From the NCBI RefSeq assembly GCF_026340095.1, contig NZ_JAPEPO010000001.1, positions 7,646,501 to 7,710,500 of the forward strand: DNA of 64,000 nucleotides, given 5' to 3'. This document shows, piece by piece, positions 58,483-64,000 of this stretch. The notes under the pieces were generated by a model. That model was not told where the DNA came from and did not search any database. It was given only the letters and a program-made list of their open reading frames with translations. Source of the DNA: Streptomyces sp. NBC_01446 (GTDB lineage Bacteria > Actinomycetota > Actinomycetes > Streptomycetales > Streptomycetaceae). Numbering within the stretch: the first letter of the stretch is position 1; every line of letters begins with the position of its first letter. A program made the position numbers and the translations under genes.

Positions 58483-59227
58483 ACTCGGCCCCAACTCCCG
58501 CAACTCCTGGCGCGCGGACCTCCAGCATGTCGACCTCCGCCGCCCACAACGCCCCTCCCGCCCCAAGACCGTGAACGCTCAGCCCCAAATACTGACGCTC
58601 GACCTGGCCTCAACGGCAATCGTCGTCATCGACATGCAGAACGACTTCTGCTCGCCCGACGGCTGGCTGGCCTCGATCGGCGTGGACGTGTCCCCGGCCC
58701 GCACCCCCATCCCCGTCCTTCAGCGGCTCCTCCCCGCCCTCCGGTCAGCCGACGTCCCGGTCGTCTGGCTCAACTGGGGCAACCGCCCCGACCGCGCGAA
58801 CCTCCCGCCCGGCGTCCTCCACGTCTACGACCAGGATGGAACCGGAGGCGGCCTCGGCTCCCAACTGCCCACCGGCGCACGAGTCCTGGAACGCGACAGC
58901 GCCTCCGCCGACATCACCGCACCCCTCCGTGCGGCACCTGGCGACCTGCACATCGCCAAGTACCGCATGAGCGGCTTCCAGGACACCGAACTCGACAGCG
59001 TCCTGCGCAATCTGCGCGCCGACACGCTCCTCTTCGCGGGAGTCAATGCCGACCAGTGCGTCCTTGCCACCCTCATGGACGCGGCGAACCTCGGCTATGA
59101 CGTGCTGATGCTGGAGGACGCGGTGGCCACCACCTCACCCGCGTACTGCATGGACGCCACCGTTTACAACGTCCGCCAGTGCTTCGGCTTTACCCTCACT
59201 GCCGCCGACCTTCAGGAGGCCCTGTGA
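58475..59227 (+). CDS. Isochorismatase-family cysteine hydrolase (biuret-hydrolase/RutB-like)
   Basis: 250 residues. It overlaps the amidase gene by eight bases. A 40-residue lead (MHELGPNSRNSWRADLQHVD...) precedes the domain. Catalytic residues are Asp53 in VVIDMQNDFCSPDG, Lys162 in HIAKYRMSGFQDTE and Cys195 in GVNADQCVLATLMDAANLGY. This triad and the long lead resemble biuret hydrolase (BiuH) and ureidoacrylate hydrolase (RutB), which release ammonia from urea-type amides. It is the last gene of the operon and fits the last nitrogen-releasing step. Confidence 0.88.
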   Translation: MHELGPNSRNSWRADLQHVDLRRPQRPSRPKTVNAQPQILTLDLASTAIVVIDMQNDFCSPDGWLASIGVDVSPARTPIPVLQRLLPALRSADVPVVWLNWGNRPDRANLPPGVLHVYDQDGTGGGLGSQLPTGARVLERDSASADITAPLRAAPGDLHIAKYRMSGFQDTELDSVLRNLRADTLLFAGVNADQCVLATLMDAANLGYDVLMLEDAVATTSPAYCMDATVYNVRQCFGFTLTAADLQEAL

Positions 59228-59301
59228 CCCGCCTCCACCCCACCGGGGTCCCGTCGACGGTGACTCACGGGGCGGCGTGCACGGAGCAGGCGCCGAGCGG
59301 C

Positions 59302-59790
59302 TCAACCGCTCGGGAAGGAAACCTGTGTGAGCTCTTCGGAAACGTGCCAGATGCGTCGGGCCTCCTCGACGCTGCGGAGGCGGGAGTAGAGCTTCTGCTC
59401 TCCGGGAGGGCCGCCCATGTGTCCGAGTCCGCGCGGCCCATAGAACCCGCCACGCTCGGCGTCGGGGGAGGTGGCGGCGTAGAGGGCGGGAAGTTGCGCG
59501 GTCCGGACCGTCCCGACGACGATGCCGCGGGCCGACAGAGCCCGGATGATGCGCACACCCTTGGTGTCCTGATCGCGTCCGACCTCAGGACGGGCAGCGA
59601 GCAGGTTCGTCGGGGCGACCCCGGGATGCGAGAGGTGAGGTCACGCGTGTGTGGCTGGCGGCAGCAGCGGCAGCAGGTGAGCCATGAGGGCGAAATGGCC
59701 GACGTGGTTGGTGCCGAATTGAAGCTCGAAGCCGTCGGCCACGTGGGTTTGATGGTCATCAACTTGGTCTGGGCGCTGTTCATCCTCAAC
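59302..59790 (-). pseudogene. Short-chain dehydrogenase pseudogene
   Basis: Two parts in different frames. The 5' part, near 59790-59660, reads DGFELQFGTNHVGHFALMAH and LLPLLPPA, an SDR segment just after the NAD-binding region. The 3' part, 59556-59302, reads TAQLPALYAATSPDAERGGF, YGPRGLGHMGG, and ends RRIWHVSEELTQVSFPSG, the normal end of a retinol-dehydrogenase-like SDR. The segment with catalytic Tyr-X-X-X-Lys is missing and the N-terminus is gone. Convergent to the nitrogen cluster. Confidence 0.65.
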
Positions 59791-59830
59791 CACCAAGTGT
59801 TCGCTTCCATCTCTTCTCTTGCGTGGGTAT

Positions 59831-59848
59831 CCCCGGCTTCAGCCGGGG
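59831..59848. terminator. Possible terminator hairpin
   Basis: CCCCGGC-TTCA-GCCGGGG makes a perfect 7-bp stem with a UUCA-type loop. It lies between the SDR pseudogene and the 3' end of the PucR-type gene. Confidence 0.45.
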
Positions 59849-60068
59849 CGGGCGCCCGGCCTCGGCAGGCGCGGCGACGCGCCTGGATGGCTTGATCAGA
59901 ACCTGGCCGATGATGCGACGGGGTCACTGCGATCCTTCTCGGGCATCTCCCAAGCTCTGTTGCCGCTGCCTCGTCCTGATCAAGCGGGCCGACCGGAAAG
60001 TTGAGCACACGGGCGACCCGTTCGAGTCGCGTGCTGACCTGCTGCGCCGGCCCTCCGGGTGTCCGCGG

Positions 60069-61850
60069 TCAGCGCCGCCCGCACAGGATGATCTTCCAGA
60101 CGCGCGTTGCCACCTGCAGATTGAGCCGGGTGTCCACATCCGCCAGGTCGCGGTCGCTGATCTTACGGATGCGCTGCAGCCGGTAGCGAAGGGTGCTGCG
60201 GTGGACCGTCAGCGCGGCGGCCGCATCGTCGTAGTTGCCTCCGCAGTCGAAGTAGCGCGTGAGCGTCTCCACCAACTCCGTGTCGTGCTGTGCGTCGTAG
60301 TCGATCAGCCGGCCGAGCCACTCTCGCACGAAGCCTTCGAGCTCCCGGAGATCGTTGCCGGGCCCCAGGATCCGGTACAGCCCGAGGTCGTCGAAGAATG
60401 TCGTCCCGCTGCGCTGGCGGGAGTTCTGCCGCACCTCCAGGGCCCGCAGTGCCTCCTGGTAGCAGCGGGGAACGCCGTCCGGGGAGTTGCAGCGGGTGCT
60501 CACCCCGATCGCTCCGTCGGGCGTCCCCAGCTCATGGGCCAGCGCAGTGTGCACGGCATCGTCGTTGGGCCTCGCTTCGGTCAGCAGGATCACCCGGTCG
60601 CCGCGACGGGTGATCAGCGGACGGGCCGCCGTGGTGGCCGTCGTTTGCTCGACGGCACGGATGAAGGAGTCGTCAGGGGCGTCGCCCGGCCAGTGCACCA
60701 CGACCACGTATTGGCTACTTTGCAGGTCATGGCCGATGGCTTCGGCCCGGGCGTAGGCGCTCGTCTCGTCAGTACCCTCCAACAGGTCGTCGATCAGCTG
60801 GCGGCGCAGCCGCAGCTCGACCTCGGTGAGCTCGCGCATATGCATGAGTTCCTGGGCGAGCGACCGCTGGGCGTGATCCAAGGCGAACACTGTGTGCTCG
60901 TTGGCCGTCGCTTCGGGGTCCTCGAGGGCGAGTACGCCGAGGAGGTCGCCGCGCGGCCGGGCCAGGGCGATCAGCCGGTCCTTGACTCTGACCGGGCCCG
61001 CCTCGTGCGCGACCTGCCGCAGCATCCTTTCCTGGTAGGTCGAGGACCGCACCGGATAGGGGTCGGGCCGGTCGGGACCGGCCCAGGACCTCAGGTTGCC
61101 GAACCGGTCCTCGATGAGCGCCGACAGCCCGGTGAGCTCGTACAGCGCCTGGGTGATGGCGTCCTCGCCGCCGCCCCGGGCAGCGACGCGTGCGAGGGCC
61201 TCGTGAACGGTCTTCTGCAGGTGCAGCTGGGAGCGCATTGTGTCCACCTGCCGCAGTGCGGTGTCCCGTTCGGTGCGGAGTCGGCTCAGTTCGCCGGTGT
61301 CGTCGTGGTGCCTTGGGCGCGTAGCCGCCAGTGACAGGGCCGCCGATGTGAGCCCCACGAGGGTCGAGAGGAGGAAGTGCCCCTGCTCATCGGGCCCGGA
61401 GCGGGAGGAAACTACGATGTAGCCGAGCAGGCCGTCGGCCCCGCGCAGGCCGAACGCCCAGTTCCAGGACCGTTCTGGAAGGCATACGGAGCCGTCAGCC
61501 TCGCCCAACTCCTTCATCCGTGCGTCGTCGACCGTTGGCGCTCCCGCGTCGTAGTGGCCGGGGACCCGGGACAATCCGTCGCCCGTCGCGAGGTATCCGG
61601 CCTCGGCGTGGTAAGGACCAAGGGCACTGACGTGCCGCATGGCCAGCCGCACGATCTCACTTCGTTCCGCGCACGTGAACAGGGTGTGGGACAGCACCAG
61701 CAGCCCGTGTGGGTCCGGCGCCGCGTGGGCCGGTGTGGGGTGTGGACGGGGGTCGTGCCGTTCGGTGTCCGCGGTGTTGCTCGGGTGGCGGGTCTCTTCC
61801 TGGTCGGGGACGTGAGGTGACAGCCTCCTCTGTGACGGATGGCAGGCCAT
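60069..61850 (-). CDS. PucR-family transcriptional regulator with GAF-like sensor
   Basis: 593 residues. A 45-residue polar lead precedes two sensor-like regions (about 50-170 and 200-330; the second includes ELTGLSALIEDRFGNLRSWA, a GAF-like fold). The C-terminus is the PucR/CdaR helix-turn-helix: LVETLTRYFDCGGNYDDAAA, ALTVHRSTLRYRLQRIRKIS. The central domain AYARAEAIGHDLQSSQYVVV is the GGDEF-derived part of this family. PucR in Bacillus controls purine degradation, CdaR controls sugar-acid use. Located next to a nitrogen-compound cluster, it might respond to the same nutrient, but it reads away from that operon. Confidence 0.88.
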   Translation of the reverse strand: MACHPSQRRLSPHVPDQEETRHPSNTADTERHDPRPHPTPAHAAPDPHGLLVLSHTLFTCAERSEIVRLAMRHVSALGPYHAEAGYLATGDGLSRVPGHYDAGAPTVDDARMKELGEADGSVCLPERSWNWAFGLRGADGLLGYIVVSSRSGPDEQGHFLLSTLVGLTSAALSLAATRPRHHDDTGELSRLRTERDTALRQVDTMRSQLHLQKTVHEALARVAARGGGEDAITQALYELTGLSALIEDRFGNLRSWAGPDRPDPYPVRSSTYQERMLRQVAHEAGPVRVKDRLIALARPRGDLLGVLALEDPEATANEHTVFALDHAQRSLAQELMHMRELTEVELRLRRQLIDDLLEGTDETSAYARAEAIGHDLQSSQYVVVVHWPGDAPDDSFIRAVEQTTATTAARPLITRRGDRVILLTEARPNDDAVHTALAHELGTPDGAIGVSTRCNSPDGVPRCYQEALRALEVRQNSRQRSGTTFFDDLGLYRILGPGNDLRELEGFVREWLGRLIDYDAQHDTELVETLTRYFDCGGNYDDAAAALTVHRSTLRYRLQRIRKISDRDLADVDTRLNLQVATRVWKIILCGRR

Positions 61851-62103
61851 AGATCACTCCGTTCTCCCCCGGTCACCGGACGCGATCGAGCGAGTCGTGG
61901 GATCCACGCCTGGGCGAGCCCTGAGCACCCAGCCTATGCAAAATGATCCGACTTGTGTGGGTTTGGGCCTTGTTCTCTTGGACCGAACGACTGTGTCGGA
62001 TTCCGACCTGCCGGGTGCTGGCGGAGCGCGCTGCTCTCTTGCCACTCTGGGTTCCGTCAGGGATTGCCGGGCGCACTGGTGGCCGTGGCGTAAGGACTGG
62101 CTG
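61851..62103. other. Divergent gap between regulator and stress-gene remnant
   Basis: About 250 bases without a gene. No clear sigma-factor motif or dyad was found by eye. Confidence 0.4.
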
Positions 62104-62613
62104 ATGAACGAACAGGCCCGCAGGACCATCGCCTCGTACACGACCGACCAGGAGGCGGAACGCGCCGTCGATCACCTTTCCGATCAGGGCTTTCGCGGCG
62201 AGAGGTGGCCATCATCGGGCAGGACGTGCGCCTGGCCGCGCAGGTGACCGGCCGCATGGACATGACGGGGCCGCGCTGCACGGCGCGGCGAGCGGCGCCC
62301 TGCCCGGCGCAGTGATCGGGTGGATCTTCGGTCTGCTGAACTGGCTGGTCGCGGTCGTGCCGGGGCTGCTCCCGGCCCTGTCGGGGGTGGTTTCCGGAGC
62401 ACTCGTCGGCGCTCTGCGGCCGGCTTGTGTATGCGGGCCCAGCGTGGCCGCCGGGACTTCGCCTCGGTGAGCTTCATGCAGCCCAGCCGGTACGACGTCG
62501 TCGCCGACGAGGTGGTGCGGCTGCTGGCCGAGCTGCCCAGCGGGACCGGCACCAGCACAAGCAGCGGAGCTTGGAAGAGCCGCCGCCCGCGGACCGGTCC
62601 CGCCGTCACCTGA
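62104..62613 (+). pseudogene. General-stress-protein (GSP17M-like) pseudogene
   Basis: Pieces of one protein lie in different frames. ATG 62104 begins MNEQARRTIASYTTDQEAER, AVDHLSDQGF; after about 62195 another frame continues EVAIIGQDVRLAAQVTGRMD; then LHGAASGALPGAVIGWIFGL, LNWLVAVVPGLLPALSGVVS (two Gly/Ala-rich helices); and finally RRDFASVSFMQPSRYDVVAD, EVVRLLAELP in a third frame up to a stop at 62613. The whole matches a small membrane-associated general stress protein common before dnaK-type genes. At least three frame changes make it non-functional. Confidence 0.7.
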
Positions 62614-62681
62614 GCGAGTCCGGAAGACCGGGCGCGACTCCGAGGGCGAACGGGGGCCGCCCGTCACGGAAGGAGTTCCTC

Positions 62682-64000
62682 ATGGCCAAGGCAGTCGGCA
62701 TCGACCTGGGCACCACGAACTCGGTGATCGCCGCCTGGGAGGGCGGCGAGTCGACGGTCATACCCAACAGCGAGGGCAACCGCACAACACCGTCCGTGGT
62801 GGCCTTCACCGACACCGGCGAGCGCCTGGTGGGTCAGCTGGCCCGTCGGCAGGCGATCCTCAACCCCAAGGGCACCATCTACTCGGCCAAGCGGTTCATC
62901 GGCCGGCACTTCGACGAGATCTCCGAAGAGGCCAGGGCCGTCGCGTACGACGTGGTCGAGGGAGAGGGCGGCGCCGCCCGCTTCAAGGTGCGCGACAAGC
63001 TCTACGCACCCGAGGAGATCAGCGCGCAGGTGTTGCGCAAGCTCGCCGACGACGCCTCCAAGCAGTTGGGAGAGCGGGTCACGGAGGCGGTCATCACGGT
63101 GCCCGCCTACTTCAACGACGCCCAGCGCACCGCTACCAAGGACGCCGGACGGATCGCCGGCCTGGAAGTGCTGCGGATCATCAACGAGCCGACCGCGGCC
63201 GCCCTCGCCTACGGCATGGACAAGAAGGAGCACGAGACGGTGCTCGTCTTCGACCTGGGAGGCGGCACCTTCGACGTCAGCATCCTCGACGTCGGCGACG
63301 GCGTGGTGGAGGTACGGTCCACGGCGGGCGACAGCCATCTGGGCGGCGACGACTTCGACCGCCGGCTGGTCGACCAGCTCGCCGACGGCTTCCAGAAGGA
63401 GAACGGCATTGACCTGCGCCAGGACCCGCAGGCGCTGCAGCGCCTGTTCGAGGCCGCAGAGAAGGCCAAGACCGAGCTCAGCTCGGTGACCCAGACGCAG
63501 GTCAGCCTGCCGTTCATCACGGCCGACGCCTCCGGGCCCAAGCATCTGACCACGACGATCATGCGGTCCACGTTCGAGCAGATCACGGGCGACCTGGTGG
63601 AGCGTTGCCTTGGCCCGGTGCGGCAGGCGATGGACGACGCCAAGGTCAGTGACAACGACATCGACGAGGTCATCCTGGTCGGCGGTTCCACCCGCATCCC
63701 CGCCGTCCAGGCCCTGGTGCGGAGGCTGACCGGCGGCAAGGAACCCAACATGAGCGTCAACCCCGACGAGGTCGTGGCGTTGGGCGCCGCGATCCAGGCC
63801 GGGGTCCTCAAGGGCGAGGTCAAGGATGTCCTGCTGCTCGATGTCACCCCGTTGTCGCTGGGCGTGGAGACACGCGGCGGCGTGATGACGAAGATCATCG
63901 AGCGGAACACCACCATCCCGGTGCGCCGTACCGAGACCTTCTCCACCGCCGAGGACAATCAGCCCGCCGTCGACGTCGTCGTCCTGCAGGGCGAGCGGGA
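62682..64000 (+). CDS. dnaK: Molecular chaperone DnaK (Hsp70), partial
   Basis: 439 complete codons before the window ends; full DnaK is about 620-640 residues. ATG 62682 follows GGAAGGAG. The actin-like ATPase domain is complete: AVGIDLGTTNSVIAAWEGGE (phosphate 1), VLVFDLGGGTFDVSILDVGD (phosphate 2), EVILVGGSTRIPAVQALVRR (adenosine), LLLDVTPLSLGVETRGGVMT begins the substrate-binding domain. Uncommon changes such as GERLVGQLARRQAILNPKGT suggest an accessory paralogue rather than the main dnaK, which usually heads a dnaK-grpE-dnaJ-hspR operon; the downstream genes are not visible. It assists protein folding in the cytoplasm. Confidence 0.93.
   Translation, partial: MAKAVGIDLGTTNSVIAAWEGGESTVIPNSEGNRTTPSVVAFTDTGERLVGQLARRQAILNPKGTIYSAKRFIGRHFDEISEEARAVAYDVVEGEGGAARFKVRDKLYAPEEISAQVLRKLADDASKQLGERVTEAVITVPAYFNDAQRTATKDAGRIAGLEVLRIINEPTAAALAYGMDKKEHETVLVFDLGGGTFDVSILDVGDGVVEVRSTAGDSHLGGDDFDRRLVDQLADGFQKENGIDLRQDPQALQRLFEAAEKAKTELSSVTQTQVSLPFITADASGPKHLTTTIMRSTFEQITGDLVERCLGPVRQAMDDAKVSDNDIDEVILVGGSTRIPAVQALVRRLTGGKEPNMSVNPDEVVALGAAIQAGVLKGEVKDVLLLDVTPLSLGVETRGGVMTKIIERNTTIPVRRTETFSTAEDNQPAVDVVVLQGER

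Noticed and set aside
1..64000. tRNA, rRNA and CRISPR arrays
   Set aside because: No cloverleaf-like sequences, rRNA motifs or regularly spaced repeats were seen by eye; a covariance-model search would be decisive.

Overview
The window is actinobacterial, most likely from a Streptomyces chromosome. It is very GC-rich, many start codons overlap the preceding stop (ATGA/GTGA), there are Tat and lipoprotein signals, a mycothiol-type DinB enzyme, a PucR-family regulator, a short-form transketolase, and many insertion sequences of kinds common in Streptomyces. I saw no rRNA, tRNA or CRISPR array.

Layout. (1) 1-0.9 kb: the 5' part of an IS982-type transposase cut by the window edge, and a decayed small gene. 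(2) 1-17 kb: a probable organosulfur-scavenging region. A cupin gene diverges from an Rrf2 regulator and a DsbA-like gene. Next comes an untracked 27-codon leader peptide ending Ser-Ser-Ala-Leu-Cys-Arg with a long structured leader, then an almost gapless operon: family-5 binding lipoprotein, two permeases, two ATPases, two SsuD-like flavin monooxygenases, a DMSO/biotin-sulfoxide-reductase-like molybdoenzyme, an acyl-CoA-dehydrogenase-like flavoprotein, an alpha/beta hydrolase with an Asp at the nucleophile position, and a flavin reductase. (3) 17-48 kb: an IS-rich, decayed zone. It holds two IS607-type elements with TnpB nucleases, two related IS1380 elements, and IS1182, IS3, IS110 and IS701 members, several nested inside one another. 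Among them are a MerR/quinone-oxidoreductase pair, an ABM protein, a secreted PQQ-type beta-propeller, a transketolase, a DHFR-like protein, lipoproteins and many gene stumps. For five elements both ends and the target duplications can be read to the base, and two interrupted reading frames can be rebuilt exactly. (4) 48-59 kb: a second catabolic cluster, probably for an organic nitrogen compound (cyclic ureide, biuret-like or similar). It has an XRE-cupin regulator, flavin reductase, MBL hydrolase, cytosine-deaminase-like amidohydrolase, a nitrate/taurine-type ABC transporter, FAD-linked oxidase, creatininase-family hydrolase, cupin, an AtzH-like/amidase fusion, and a biuret-hydrolase-like cysteine hydrolase. 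Its two transcription units share the same dyad, ATGTT-N9-AACAT. (5) 59-64 kb: an SDR pseudogene, a PucR-family regulator, a frameshifted general-stress-protein gene and the first two thirds of dnaK.

How the genes work together. In the sulfur region the transporter would bring in a sulfur-containing organic molecule. The flavin reductase would feed reduced flavin to the monooxygenases, which would release sulfite, and the leader peptide would sense cysteine supply. In the nitrogen cluster the imported compound would be opened by the amidohydrolase and creatininase-type enzymes and trimmed to ammonia by the amidase and cysteine hydrolase. Both pathway assignments are inference from family membership and gene order; no substrate can be read from sequence alone.
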